Shown here piece by piece: positions 8,699 to 17,243 of a DNA stretch of 64,000 bases. Each line of letters opens with the position of its first letter. Positions within the stretch are counted from its first letter, which is position 1. Under the pieces are notes generated by a model. That model was given only the letters and a program-made list of their open reading frames with translations, was not told the origin of the DNA and made no database searches. The stretch is from Flavobacterium sp. (GTDB lineage Bacteria > Bacteroidota > Bacteroidia > Flavobacteriales > Flavobacteriaceae): assembly GCF_035195345.1 (NCBI RefSeq), contig NZ_CP136574.1, forward strand, positions 2,409,871 to 2,473,870. The letters run 5' to 3'. The position numbers were made by a program, and so were the translations under genes.

Positions 8699-10894
8699 AT
8701 GAATCCACACGAAATTGATTTACATAAAGAATTAAAGAAATATTTTGGTTTTAGTCAATTCAAAGGACTTCAAGAACAAGTAGTTAAAAGCATTATTACA
8801 GGAAACAATACTTTTGTGATTATGCCTACTGGAGGAGGGAAGTCGCTTTGTTATCAATTACCAGCATTAGTGTTAGAGGGTACTGCTATTGTAGTTTCTC
8901 CACTGATTGCATTAATGAAAAACCAAGTAGATGCTATAAGAAGCTTGAGTTCTGAATATGGAATTGCCCATGTTTTAAACTCTTCTTTAAATAAAACAGA
9001 GATTGCTACAGTAAAAAAAGACATTACTTCAGGTGTAACTAAACTATTGTATGTAGCTCCAGAATCTTTAACTAAGGAAGAATATATTGAGTTTTTAAAT
9101 GGTGTCAAATTATCTTTTGTGGCCATAGATGAAGCGCACTGTATTTCTGAATGGGGACATGATTTCCGTCCAGAATATCGTAATTTAAGAAATATTGTTC
9201 GTCTTTTAGGCGACGTGCCGATGATCGGATTAACCGCAACAGCTACTCCAAAAGTACAAGAAGATATCTTGAAAAACTTAGATATGCCTCATGCTAATAC
9301 GTTTAAAGCTTCCTTTAATCGACCAAATTTATATTACGAAGTACGAACTAAAACTAAAAATATTGAATCGGATATTATTCGATTTATCAAACAACATAAA
9401 GGGAAATCTGGCGTTATTTATTGTTTAAGTCGTAAAAAAGTAGAAGAAATTGCGCAAGTATTACAAGTAAATGGTATTAGTGCAGTTCCTTATCATGCTG
9501 GTTTAGATGCTAAAACACGTGCGAAACATCAAGATATGTTCTTAATGGAAGATGTCGAAGTCGTAGTAGCCACCATTGCTTTTGGTATGGGAATCGACAA
9601 ACCAGACGTTCGTTTTGTAATTCACCACGATATTCCAAAATCATTAGAAAGTTACTATCAAGAAACAGGTCGTGCTGGTCGAGATGGGGGTGAAGGTCAT
9701 TGCTTGGCGTATTATTCGGACAAAGACATTGAAAAGTTAGAAAAATTCCTTTCAGGAAAACCTGTTGCCGAACAGGAAATCGGTTTTGCTTTGTTGCAAG
9801 AAGTGGTGGCGTATGCTGAAACTTCTATGTCGCGTCGTAAGTTTTTATTGCATTATTTTGGTGAAGAATTTGATGATATCAATGGTGATGGTGCCGATAT
9901 GGATGACAATGTTCGTAATCCAAAAAAGAAAGTAGAAGCACAAGATCAAGTAGTTACCTTATTAAAAGTAGTTCGAGATACCAAACAATTATTCAAATCA
10001 AAAGAGGTAGTTTTAGCGCTTGTGGGTAAAGTAAATGCCGTGATTAAAGCCCAAAAAATCGACACTCAGTCTTATTTTGGTAGTGGTGCTGGTTTTGATG
10101 AAAAATATTGGATGGCTTTAATTCGTCAAGTATTAGTGGAAGGATTACTTACAAAAGATATTGAAACCTATGGGGTTTTAAAAATGGCTGAAAAAGGTGA
10201 AGCATTCATTAAAAAACCAGTTTCATTTTTGATGTCTGAAGATCATGAATATAATGAAGAAGAAGATGAAGCCATTGTAACAGCCGCAAAATCATCGGGA
10301 ACTGCAGATGAGGTTTTAATGGGTATGTTACGTGATTTACGCAAGAAAGAAGCAAAAAAAATGGGCGTTCCTCCATTTGTTATTTTTCAAGATCCTTCTT
10401 TGGAAGATATGGCGTTAAAATATCCTATTTCAATTGATGAGTTAAGCAATGTGCATGGCGTTGGAGAAGGAAAAGCTAAAAAATACGGAAAGCCATTTGT
10501 TGATTTGATAAATAGATATGTAGAAGATAACGACATTATTCGCCCTGATGATTTGGTAGTGAAATCTACTGGGGCCAATTCGGGATTGAAATTGTATATT
10601 ATTCAAAACGTAGATAGAAAGTTAGCGTTAGATGATATTGCCAAAGCAAAGGGATTGGATATGGATGGTCTGCTAAAAGAAATGGAGCAAATTGTTTATT
10701 CAGGAACTAAGTTAAATATCAGGTATTGGATAGATGAAATCTTAGATGAAGACCAACAAGAAGAAATTCACGATTATTTCATGGACTCCGAATCGGATAA
10801 TATAAAAGATGCCTTAAAAGAATTTGACGGTGATTATGATATCGAAGAGTTACGTTTTATGCGTATTAAATTTATTAGTGAGGTTGCGAATTAA
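8699..10894 (+). CDS. recQ: ATP-dependent DNA helicase RecQ
   Basis: 3'-5' DNA helicase of recombination and repair (731 aa). The N-terminal helicase core has a Q-rich lead-in, Walker A MPTGGGKSLCYQLP (~42), the DEAH box IDEAHCISEWGHDFRPEY (~141) and motif VI in YYQETGRAGRDG (~318-329). Instead of a classical four-Cys zinc site, the following region has DEEFDDINGDGADMDD-like acidic sequence; the lack of Zn-binding cysteines is common in Bacteroidetes RecQ. An RQC winged helix (~410-520) and HRDC domain (~555-640, with HGVGEGKAKKYG) complete it. The C-terminal ~80 residues form an additional helical tail. It is monocistronic and ends at a strong bidirectional terminator. Confidence 0.95.
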   Translation: MNPHEIDLHKELKKYFGFSQFKGLQEQVVKSIITGNNTFVIMPTGGGKSLCYQLPALVLEGTAIVVSPLIALMKNQVDAIRSLSSEYGIAHVLNSSLNKTEIATVKKDITSGVTKLLYVAPESLTKEEYIEFLNGVKLSFVAIDEAHCISEWGHDFRPEYRNLRNIVRLLGDVPMIGLTATATPKVQEDILKNLDMPHANTFKASFNRPNLYYEVRTKTKNIESDIIRFIKQHKGKSGVIYCLSRKKVEEIAQVLQVNGISAVPYHAGLDAKTRAKHQDMFLMEDVEVVVATIAFGMGIDKPDVRFVIHHDIPKSLESYYQETGRAGRDGGEGHCLAYYSDKDIEKLEKFLSGKPVAEQEIGFALLQEVVAYAETSMSRRKFLLHYFGEEFDDINGDGADMDDNVRNPKKKVEAQDQVVTLLKVVRDTKQLFKSKEVVLALVGKVNAVIKAQKIDTQSYFGSGAGFDEKYWMALIRQVLVEGLLTKDIETYGVLKMAEKGEAFIKKPVSFLMSEDHEYNEEEDEAIVTAAKSSGTADEVLMGMLRDLRKKEAKKMGVPPFVIFQDPSLEDMALKYPISIDELSNVHGVGEGKAKKYGKPFVDLINRYVEDNDIIRPDDLVVKSTGANSGLKLYIIQNVDRKLALDDIAKAKGLDMDGLLKEMEQIVYSGTKLNIRYWIDEILDEDQQEEIHDYFMDSESDNIKDALKEFDGDYDIEELRFMRIKFISEVAN

Positions 10895-10924
10895 GATTAA
10901 TTTCCAATTTCTGAATAAAAATAT

Positions 10925-10965
10925 AAAATCCAAAGTCTATTTGTTTAATATAGACTTTGGATTTT
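10925..10965. terminator. Bidirectional terminator after recQ
   Basis: Perfect 16-bp stem (AAAATCCAAAGTCTAT / ATAGACTTTGGATTTT) with a 9-nt loop and T-runs on both sides, between the convergent recQ and the small gene at 10982. Confidence 0.88.
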
Positions 10966-10981
10966 TTTATTGATTTTTTGT

Positions 10982-11215
10982 TTAAAATATTTCCCCACGG
11001 TGCGGTTTTAAAACATCTCTAAACCTAATCATGTCTTTTTCTTCTACCACAATGAAAGCAATTGCATGTATTTCGTTCAAAACTTCAAAGCCTGTTTTTT
11101 CTAACGTTATTTTTTCTTCATCTAAATATTCTTTTAAATGAATATCATGATGTTCAGCAGTTTTAGCAGAAGCTTCTCCTCTAAAATCCCAAATTAGTTT
11201 TATTTTTCTTGACAT
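10982..11215 (-). CDS. Conserved small hypothetical protein
   Basis: A 77-residue soluble protein without signal peptide or membrane segment. It resembles small Bacteroidetes proteins whose N-terminus reads KIKLIWDFRG followed by a His-rich helix (AEHHDIHLKEYL). The predicted fold is a short alpha/beta (ferredoxin-like) domain. I do not recognise a function. It stands alone between recQ (convergent) and the DUF2891 gene (divergent). Confidence 0.7.
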   Translation of the reverse strand: MSRKIKLIWDFRGEASAKTAEHHDIHLKEYLDEEKITLEKTGFEVLNEIHAIAFIVVEEKDMIRFRDVLKPHRGEIF

Positions 11216-11249
11216 CGTAATTAACTATTTTTCAAAGGTAAGTTTTTAC

Positions 11250-11257
11250 TAAATTTG
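11250..11257 (+). promoter_or_regulatory. -7 promoter element of the DUF2891 gene
   Basis: TAAATTTG matches TAnnTTTG. The TTG inside it (11255-11257) is in frame with the gene and could be mistaken for a start codon; the real ATG is at 11273. Confidence 0.55.
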
Positions 11258-11272
11258 AAAAAACTATTTGTT

Positions 11273-12319
11273 ATGAAAAGTGTGCTTTTTTTTCTGGTTA
11301 CTAGTATCGCCTTCTCACAAAATTTAACAATTGATGAAGCAAATCATTTGGCGAGTTTACCTGTAAAATGCTTACAGCAAGAATATCCTAATAAACTAAA
11401 TCAACTTTTACTGAATGAAACCGAATTACTTTCTCCAAAAGTATTACATCCTGCTTTTTATGGTTGTTTTGATTGGCATTCTTCGGTGCATGGGCATTGG
11501 AGTTTAGTTTACTTGTTGTCTAACTTTGAAAATTTAAAAGATAAAGAACTCATTATAGAGAAGCTTCAAATTAATCTTTCTAAAGAGAATATAGCTCAAG
11601 AAATGCTATATTTTGAGAAAACACATGAAAAATCTTTCGAGCGAACTTATGGTTGGAATTGGTTGTTAAAGTTACAACATGAATTAGAAATTTCAAATGA
11701 TTTGTATGCTAAAGAATTGGCTGATAATCTTCGTCCGTTAACTAATTTAATTATCAAACGTTATATCGAATTTTTGCCAAAACTTTTATATCCTATTCGT
11801 GTTGGAACACATTCTAATACTGCTTTTGGACTAACAAATGCTTGGGATTATGCCGTTTTTTCTGGTAATATTGCTTTGCAAAACAGTATTAAAGTAAATG
11901 CAAAACGTATGTTTTTAAAAGATGAGAATTGTCCTTTTAATTGGGAGCCAAGCGGTACAGATTTTCTTTCTCCATGCATGGAAGAAGTAGCCATAATGCA
12001 ACGAATTCTTCCTGAAAAAGAGTTTCTTTTATGGGTTAAAAAATTTGCGCCTCAATTATTTTCTAAAAAATGGAAATGGGAAGTCGCAAAAGTATCGGAT
12101 AGAACTGATGGACATTTAGTGCATTTAGATGGACTTAATTTTAGTAGATCTTGGAATTTGTATGATTTGATACAGCATTATCCAAAAGAATTTTCTCATT
12201 TGAAATCAATGGCTGATACTCATTTGTCTTTCTCTTTGCCCTCTATTGTTGATGGTAATTATGAAGGCGAACATTGGTTGGCTTCGTTTGCTTTACGAGC
12301 ATTTGAAGCAAAAAAATAG
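11273..12319 (+). CDS. DUF2891 family protein, secreted
   Basis: A 348-residue protein with an N-terminal signal sequence (ending AFSQ) and a DUF2891 domain. Recognisable features are PAFYGCFDWHSSVHGHW near residue 60, NRTYGWNWLLKLQ-like (here ERTYGWNWLL), a GTHSNTAFGL segment and DGHLVHLDGLNFSRSW. The pattern of conserved His and Trp and the helical repeats suggest an alpha/alpha-barrel enzyme, but no activity is established that I know of. I start it at ATG 11273. The frame stays open to TTG 11255, but that TTG is the end of the -7 promoter element, so it lies upstream of or at the transcription start. Confidence 0.85.
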   Translation: MKSVLFFLVTSIAFSQNLTIDEANHLASLPVKCLQQEYPNKLNQLLLNETELLSPKVLHPAFYGCFDWHSSVHGHWSLVYLLSNFENLKDKELIIEKLQINLSKENIAQEMLYFEKTHEKSFERTYGWNWLLKLQHELEISNDLYAKELADNLRPLTNLIIKRYIEFLPKLLYPIRVGTHSNTAFGLTNAWDYAVFSGNIALQNSIKVNAKRMFLKDENCPFNWEPSGTDFLSPCMEEVAIMQRILPEKEFLLWVKKFAPQLFSKKWKWEVAKVSDRTDGHLVHLDGLNFSRSWNLYDLIQHYPKEFSHLKSMADTHLSFSLPSIVDGNYEGEHWLASFALRAFEAKK

Positions 12320-12330
12320 TTACAAATGCT

Positions 12331-12338
12331 TACTTTTG
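12331..12338 (+). promoter_or_regulatory. -7 promoter element of the FAD oxidoreductase gene
   Basis: TACTTTTG (TAnnTTTG consensus) sits 29 nt before the ATG at 12367. No -33 TTG at the preferred 19-nt spacing. Confidence 0.45.
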
Positions 12339-12366
12339 CAAAATAATTCATTTTTAAATTCATTTT

Positions 12367-13923
12367 ATGCCTCGCGAATTTCAATTTCAAGTTTCACCCG
12401 AAGTAGCTGCAAGCGAAAGTTTGTTAGCCCAACATGTTGCTAAGTTATTTCAGGTTAGCCCAAAAGAAATTCAAAAAGTAGATATTTTAAAACGCTCTAT
12501 CGATGCGCGTCAGAAAGCTATTAAAATGAATATCAAGGCGAATGTTTTTTTGATTGGAGAAGAATATAAAGCGCAAAAAATAGAATTACCTGATTATCCA
12601 AATGTAACGAATAAGCAAGAAGTTATTGTTGTAGGAGCAGGTCCAGCTGGATTGTTTGCTGCTTTGCAATTAATTGAACTAGGTTTAAAGCCTATCGTTA
12701 TAGAGCGAGGAAAAGACGTTCGTGGTCGTCGTCGCGATTTAAAAGCAATTAATGTGGATCATATCGTAAATGAAGATTCAAATTATTGTTTTGGCGAAGG
12801 TGGCGCAGGAACGTATTCGGATGGAAAACTATATACTCGTTCTAAAAAACGCGGTGATATTGACAGAATTTTAGCCATTTTAGTAGGTTTTGGAGCTACG
12901 CCAGATATTATGGTCGAAGCACATCCGCATATTGGAACTAATAAATTACCACAAATTATTCAAGATATTCGAGAGAAAATCATCGAATGTGGTGGGCAAG
13001 TACTTTTTGAAACTCGTGTGACTGATTTCGTAATCAAGAACAACGAAATGCAAGGTGTTGTGGTTCAAAATGGTGATGTTATCTCATCTAATAAAGTGAT
13101 TTTAGCTACTGGACATTCGGCTCGAGATATTTTCGAATTGTTACATAAAAGAGGCGTTCATATAGAAGCAAAACCATTCGCATTGGGTGTTCGAGCTGAG
13201 CATCCACAAGAATTGATTGACCAAATTCAATATTCCTGCGATTTTAGAGGTGATTATTTACCTCCAGCACCTTATTCCATTGTAAAACAAGTCAATGGTC
13301 GAGGTATGTATTCGTTTTGTATGTGTCCAGGTGGGGTAATTGCACCTTGTGCTACCGCTCCTGGCGAAGTAGTTACGAATGGTTGGTCACCTTCAAAAAG
13401 AGATCAAGCGACAGCTAATTCTGGAATTGTAGTCGAATTAAAATTGGAAGATTTCAAACCATATGAGAAATTCGGGCCGTTAGCGGGAATGGAATTTCAA
13501 AAAGCCATCGAACAAAAAGCATGGCATTTAGCTGGGCAGACTCAAAAAGTTCCTGCACAACGAATGGTTGATTTTACGCAAAATAAAGTTTCAAAAGATA
13601 TCTCAAAAACATCTTATGTTCCCGGTACAACTTCGGTAGAAATGGGGCAAGTTTTTCCAGGATTTTTATCGCAAATTATGCGTGAAGGTTTTGTGCAATT
13701 TGGAAAAGCCATGAAAGGTTACATGACGAATGAAGCCATTTTACATGCACCAGAAAGTAGAACATCATCTCCAGTTAGAATTCCAAGAGATAATTTTTCT
13801 TTGGAACATGTTCAAATCAAAGGTTTGTATCCTTGTGGAGAAGGAGCGGGTTATGCAGGTGGAATTATCTCAGCGGCTATTGATGGTGAAAAATGTGCTT
13901 TAAAAATTGCGGAGAGCTTGTAA
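12367..13923 (+). CDS. NAD(P)/FAD-dependent oxidoreductase (COG2509-type)
   Basis: A 518-residue flavoprotein of the uncharacterised FAD-dependent dehydrogenase family COG2509. The first ~85 residues form the small N-terminal domain typical of the family. The Rossmann dinucleotide motif VVGAGPAGLFAALQL follows (~92-106). Other landmarks are the FGEGGAGTYSDGKLYTR segment (~140-157), LATGHSARDIFELL (~246) and the C-terminal FAD motif GLYPCGEGAGYAGGIISAAIDG (~490-511). The CMCPGG motif (~317) is also characteristic. The substrate is not known. It is cytoplasmic, monocistronic, and convergent with pldA only 9 nt away. Confidence 0.9.
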   Translation: MPREFQFQVSPEVAASESLLAQHVAKLFQVSPKEIQKVDILKRSIDARQKAIKMNIKANVFLIGEEYKAQKIELPDYPNVTNKQEVIVVGAGPAGLFAALQLIELGLKPIVIERGKDVRGRRRDLKAINVDHIVNEDSNYCFGEGGAGTYSDGKLYTRSKKRGDIDRILAILVGFGATPDIMVEAHPHIGTNKLPQIIQDIREKIIECGGQVLFETRVTDFVIKNNEMQGVVVQNGDVISSNKVILATGHSARDIFELLHKRGVHIEAKPFALGVRAEHPQELIDQIQYSCDFRGDYLPPAPYSIVKQVNGRGMYSFCMCPGGVIAPCATAPGEVVTNGWSPSKRDQATANSGIVVELKLEDFKPYEKFGPLAGMEFQKAIEQKAWHLAGQTQKVPAQRMVDFTQNKVSKDISKTSYVPGTTSVEMGQVFPGFLSQIMREGFVQFGKAMKGYMTNEAILHAPESRTSSPVRIPRDNFSLEHVQIKGLYPCGEGAGYAGGIISAAIDGEKCALKIAESL

Positions 13924-13932
13924 TTCTATATC

Positions 13933-14811
13933 TTACCAATCTGCAAAAGAAATTCCTATTCCAAAAGTTGTTTGTCTGTGATTGTAATCAATCATAGTTT
14001 CTCCATAGCCTTCAAATGCTTGTATTTGACCTCGTAAATGACCTTTTATTGGGAACACATAATTCAGTTGAATACTTCCTCCTTCCAAACTTGTAAATGG
14101 ATGTGTAATGATTGAGTAAAATTGGTGTTTGTTATAACTGTAAGCAATATTCAATTCTCCATTTCCAATGTATTTGGTAATTTTCGGGTTTTCATCTTCT
14201 TTGTCAGCTATTCTTATCCATGGATTTAATGTAACAATCCAATTGTTAATTTCATATCCAGTATGAAAAATAATTCTATTCCAACTTCTAGAGCCAGGAA
14301 GATCTTTTCCGTTTGATTGATGGTTTAAAGAAATTCCAATAGATTTGAATTGCCCACTAAAAAATTTAAAATGTATTGGGTATTTAAAAATTAGTTCAGG
14401 TTCATAATTTAATTCTCTGAAGGCTCTTGAAATATCGGTGTTGTAGATTTGCCAATGTGCTTTTTGTGTATAGCCTAACCAAATATCACCATTTCCCCAC
14501 AACAAGTCTTGAATAATTTTTGTTTTAAAACTCAATTGAAATTTAGCTTCTACATGTTTATAAGGAGAACTTTCTGTGGCTGAGTAATCTGGGTTTTCGC
14601 TTTTTGGCTGTTTGTTTGGATTGCTTGATATTCTTCCTGCCGTTAAGTAAATAGGTTTGTATGATATTAATCTAAAAGTTCCTTTTTTGTTTGCTTTGTC
14701 TAGTTCCCAACGTTGTGAGTAGGTTTTGGTTATAATCGTGGTGTCTTTACTATAGTCTTGTCCGTAGATTGTGAATGATAGTAAAAAAAATAGCCAAGTG
14801 AATTGGTGCAT
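13933..14811 (-). CDS. pldA: Outer-membrane phospholipase A
   Basis: Outer-membrane beta-barrel phospholipase A1/A2 that hydrolyses phospholipids misplaced in the outer leaflet. The catalytic triad of OMPLA (His-x-Ser with Asn 14 residues after His) is present as His164, Ser166 and Asn178 in SLNHQSNGKDLPGSRSWNR. A signal peptide (1-18) precedes a barrel of about 270 residues, the usual size, ending with a Phe/Trp-containing strand. In the family the enzyme works as a calcium-dependent dimer. No partner gene is adjacent. Confidence 0.93.
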   Translation of the reverse strand: MHQFTWLFFLLSFTIYGQDYSKDTTIITKTYSQRWELDKANKKGTFRLISYKPIYLTAGRISSNPNKQPKSENPDYSATESSPYKHVEAKFQLSFKTKIIQDLLWGNGDIWLGYTQKAHWQIYNTDISRAFRELNYEPELIFKYPIHFKFFSGQFKSIGISLNHQSNGKDLPGSRSWNRIIFHTGYEINNWIVTLNPWIRIADKEDENPKITKYIGNGELNIAYSYNKHQFYSIITHPFTSLEGGSIQLNYVFPIKGHLRGQIQAFEGYGETMIDYNHRQTTFGIGISFADW

Positions 14812-14868
14812 GAGTCTTTTTTCTAAAATGAATTCTAATATACAAAAATAAAAGGTTTCTTAAACAAA

Positions 14869-14894
14869 AAAATCACAGTGAAAACTGTGATTTT
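14869..14894 (-). terminator. Terminator of the cold-shock gene
   Basis: 11-bp perfect stem (AAAATCACAGT / ACTGTGATTTT) with a 4-nt loop; the T-run on the minus strand follows it, directly downstream of the cold-shock-domain gene. Confidence 0.82.
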
Positions 14895-14914
14895 AATATT
14901 AGATATAAAAGAAA

Positions 14915-15361
14915 TTATATTTTTTTAACGTTTACAGCATTCATGCCTTTTGCGCCTTTTTCTAAATCGTAAGTTACTAAGTTACCTTCTTTAACATCAT
15001 CTAGTAAACCACTAATGTGTACAAAGTATTTTTCGCCAGTTTCTACAGCTTTAATAAAACCAAAACCTTTAGAATCGTTGAAAAAATCGATGGTTCCTCT
15101 GCGTTCTGTTGGCGCTTCTTCTTCCTCGGTTCTTCTTGAAGTACCAATTTCGATGCTTTCTACATCAACAATAATCTTTTTAGATGGATCTGGAGGTGTG
15201 CTTGTTAAGTGACCGTTCTCGTCTACATATACATATAAATCTTCTCCTGATAATTTAGGATTTGATTTACGTGCTTCTTTCTTCTCTTGTTTCTCTTTTC
15301 GTTTTTTAGCACGAAGTTTTTCTTGTTCTTTTTTGTTAAAGGTTTCTTGTGGTCTAGCCAT
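14915..15361 (-). CDS. Cold-shock-domain protein with basic N-terminal extension
   Basis: A 148-residue RNA-binding protein. The C-terminal ~62 residues are a cold-shock domain with RNP1-like SKGFGFIK (~101-108) and RNP2-like YFVHIS (~117-122). The first ~35 residues are Lys/Arg/Glu-rich (RAKKRKEKQEKKEARK) and probably a charged helix. The middle (~40-85) contains an acidic, Pro-containing linker. This extended form is common in Flavobacteriia, unlike the ~70-residue CspA. A -7 element lies ~130 nt upstream, giving the long 5' leader typical of cold-shock mRNAs. It probably acts as an RNA chaperone. Confidence 0.88.
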   Translation of the reverse strand: MARPQETFNKKEQEKLRAKKRKEKQEKKEARKSNPKLSGEDLYVYVDENGHLTSTPPDPSKKIIVDVESIEIGTSRRTEEEEAPTERRGTIDFFNDSKGFGFIKAVETGEKYFVHISGLLDDVKEGNLVTYDLEKGAKGMNAVNVKKI

Positions 15362-15498
15362 TAAATTTTAAATAATTTTAATTAATATAATTTTGAAAAG
15401 TAAAAGGATAAAAATACACAAGCGGAATAAACAAGAAATTTATAAAGTACTTTTATTCAAAGTATTGCGAGAGGAAATTATTATCATTACCAATAATG

Positions 15499-15506
15499 CA
15501 AAGGTA
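15499..15506 (-). promoter_or_regulatory. -7 element of the cold-shock gene with long 5' leader
   Basis: On the minus strand TACCTTTG matches TAnnTTTG. Transcription from it would give a leader of about 130 nt before the ATG at 15361. The 300-bp spacer 15362-15661 holds this promoter, the leader and the idi promoter, and no gene. Confidence 0.5.
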
Positions 15507-15635
15507 ATCAAAAAAACCTTCCCTTTGCTAAAACTTACTCTTTTTAAGTGTTAGCTGTTTATTTTTAAATAGAATTCAACACAAGTTAAACTTATCACAA
15601 ACTAAAAAACTAGTTTCCAATCCTTTCTTTTTTCG

Positions 15636-15643
15636 TATTTTTG
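15636..15643 (+). promoter_or_regulatory. -7 promoter element of idi
   Basis: TATTTTTG matches TAnnTTTG. It ends within the in-frame TTG at 15641, showing that this TTG is promoter and not a start codon. A TTTC at 15614-15617 is at the right distance for a degenerate -33 element. Confidence 0.6.
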
Positions 15644-15661
15644 ACAAGTATTTTCAATGCT

Positions 15662-16189
15662 ATGATAGAAGAACAAGTAATATTAGTCAACGAACAAGAT
15701 GAGCCTATTGGGTTGATGAACAAAATGGAAGCTCATGAAAAGGCCGTTTTGCACAGGGCTTTTTCTGTGTTTGTGCTGAATGATAAAAACGAAGTGATGT
15801 TACAACAACGCGCCCATCACAAATACCATTCACCACTTTTATGGACCAATACTTGTTGCAGTCATCAGCGAGCGGGTGAAACCAATATTGAAGCTGGCAA
15901 ACGTCGTTTGTTTGAAGAAATGGGGTTTGAGACGGAGCTAAAAGAATTGTTTCATTTTATTTATAAAGCCCCTTTTGATAACGGTTTAACCGAACACGAA
16001 TTGGATTATGTGATGATTGGTTATTATGATGATGCACCAGTAATAAATTTAGATGAAGTAGAAAGCTGGAAATGGATGCCAATTGAAGCTATTAAAGACG
16101 ATATGCTTGCCAATCCAAATTCTTACACGGTTTGGTTTAAGATAATATTTGATGAATTTTACCATTATCTTGAAGATCATAAATTGTAA
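15662..16189 (+). CDS. idi: Isopentenyl-diphosphate delta-isomerase, type I
   Basis: Interconverts isopentenyl and dimethylallyl diphosphate for isoprenoid synthesis (menaquinone, undecaprenyl phosphate, carotenoids). A type I Nudix-fold enzyme of 175 aa, the usual length. Metal- and substrate-binding residues are visible: His25, His31, the Cys65/Cys66-Ser-His68 motif (TNTCCSHQR) and the Nudix-like helix AGKRRLFEEMGFETEL. Acidic residues in LTEHELDYV correspond to the catalytic Glu pair. I start at ATG 15662; the upstream in-frame TTG at 15641 is inside the -7 promoter element. No other isoprenoid gene is nearby. Confidence 0.94.
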   Translation: MIEEQVILVNEQDEPIGLMNKMEAHEKAVLHRAFSVFVLNDKNEVMLQQRAHHKYHSPLLWTNTCCSHQRAGETNIEAGKRRLFEEMGFETELKELFHFIYKAPFDNGLTEHELDYVMIGYYDDAPVINLDEVESWKWMPIEAIKDDMLANPNSYTVWFKIIFDEFYHYLEDHKL

Positions 16190-16296
16190 ATTCTATTATA
16201 GGAATACAGATTAAAGAAATACAATAAAAAACATATTTCTTAAAGTTTAAAAATAATACAACATTCTGAATTCAAATTTCTAAATCCTAAATTACC

Positions 16297-16707
16297 ATGA
16301 GAGTAACTGTTTCGAGAAAAGCCCATTTTAATGCTGCACATCGTTTGTATCGCAAGGATTGGAGTATGGAAAAAAATCAGGAAGTGTTTGGAAAATGTAA
16401 TAATCCAAATTTTCATGGTCATAATTATGAATTAATAGTTTCAGTAACTGGAGAAGTTGACAAGGAAACTGGGTATGTAATTGACACTAAGGTTTTATCC
16501 GATTATATTAAAGAACATATCGAAGAAGCGTTTGATCATAAAAATTTAAACGAAGACGTTCCTGAATTTAGCGATTTGAATCCAACAGCCGAGCACATTG
16601 CTTATATTATTTGGAACAAACTTCGCATTTTAATCGATGCTGATAAAGAATTAGAAATTATCTTATATGAAACTCCTAGAAACTTTGTAACCTATAAAGG
16701 AAACTAA
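16297..16707 (+). CDS. queD: 6-carboxytetrahydropterin synthase (QueD / PTPS family)
   Basis: Converts dihydroneopterin triphosphate to 6-carboxytetrahydropterin in queuosine/7-deazaguanine synthesis, or acts as a 6-pyruvoyltetrahydropterin synthase; the two cannot be separated with certainty here. Zinc ligands His15 (FNAAHR), His40 and His42 (FHGHNY) and the catalytic Cys34 (GKCNNPN) are present, as are PTAEHIA and the Glu in YETPRNFV. At 136 aa it is within the family range. The next gene, a peroxiredoxin, begins 2 nt after the stop codon, so the two form an operon. Confidence 0.88.
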   Translation: MRVTVSRKAHFNAAHRLYRKDWSMEKNQEVFGKCNNPNFHGHNYELIVSVTGEVDKETGYVIDTKVLSDYIKEHIEEAFDHKNLNEDVPEFSDLNPTAEHIAYIIWNKLRILIDADKELEIILYETPRNFVTYKGN

Positions 16708-16709
16708 TT

Positions 16710-17162
16710 ATGGCAATTCAAATTGGAGATAAATTACCAAGTTTTAAAGCAACTAAACAAGATGGAACTGCTTTTGAAAGTGCTTCCATTCATGAAAAAC
16801 CCATTGTGATTTACTTTTACCCAAAAGATTTTACGCCAGGTTGTACTACTCAAGCGTGCAGTTTTAGAGATGCGTATCAAGATTTTCAAGATTTAGGCGC
16901 TGAAGTTATTGGTGTAAGTGGTGATTCGGTGAGTTCGCATCAAAATTTTCGTCAAAAACATAATTTGCCTTTTATTTTACTTTCGGATACAGATCGTAAA
17001 TTGCGTAAGTTATTTGGTGTTCCAACAGCACTTTTTGGACTTGTGCCAGGTCGCGTTACTTATGTTTTTGATGCTCATGGAAAAGCAATTTATATTTTTG
17101 ATAGCATGAGTGCTAAAATTCATATTGCAAAAGCTTTAGATGCTATTCAGAAAGCAAAATAA
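16710..17162 (+). CDS. bcp: Thioredoxin-dependent thiol peroxidase (PrxQ/Bcp)
   Basis: Peroxiredoxin that reduces hydrogen peroxide and organic peroxides with thioredoxin. The peroxidatic Cys45 lies in FTPGCTTQACSFRD and the resolving Cys50 is five residues later, which defines the alpha-type PrxQ/Bcp subgroup. Further family features are YFYPKDFTPG and the Arg-containing FGVPTALFGLVPGRVTYVFD. At 150 aa it has the normal length and is cytoplasmic (no signal peptide). It begins 2 nt after queD. Confidence 0.93.
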   Translation: MAIQIGDKLPSFKATKQDGTAFESASIHEKPIVIYFYPKDFTPGCTTQACSFRDAYQDFQDLGAEVIGVSGDSVSSHQNFRQKHNLPFILLSDTDRKLRKLFGVPTALFGLVPGRVTYVFDAHGKAIYIFDSMSAKIHIAKALDAIQKAK

Positions 17163-17243
17163 ATTAATTTCATATAAAAGTAACAGCATCAATTTCTTTA
17201 TTTCGTTAGAATTTTTGCATCTTTGTAATTCATTATTCTGAAT

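Noticed and set aside
12246..12443. Short plus-strand frame across the DUF2891 / FAD oxidoreductase junction
   Set aside because: It overlaps both genes in a different frame and has no family similarity.
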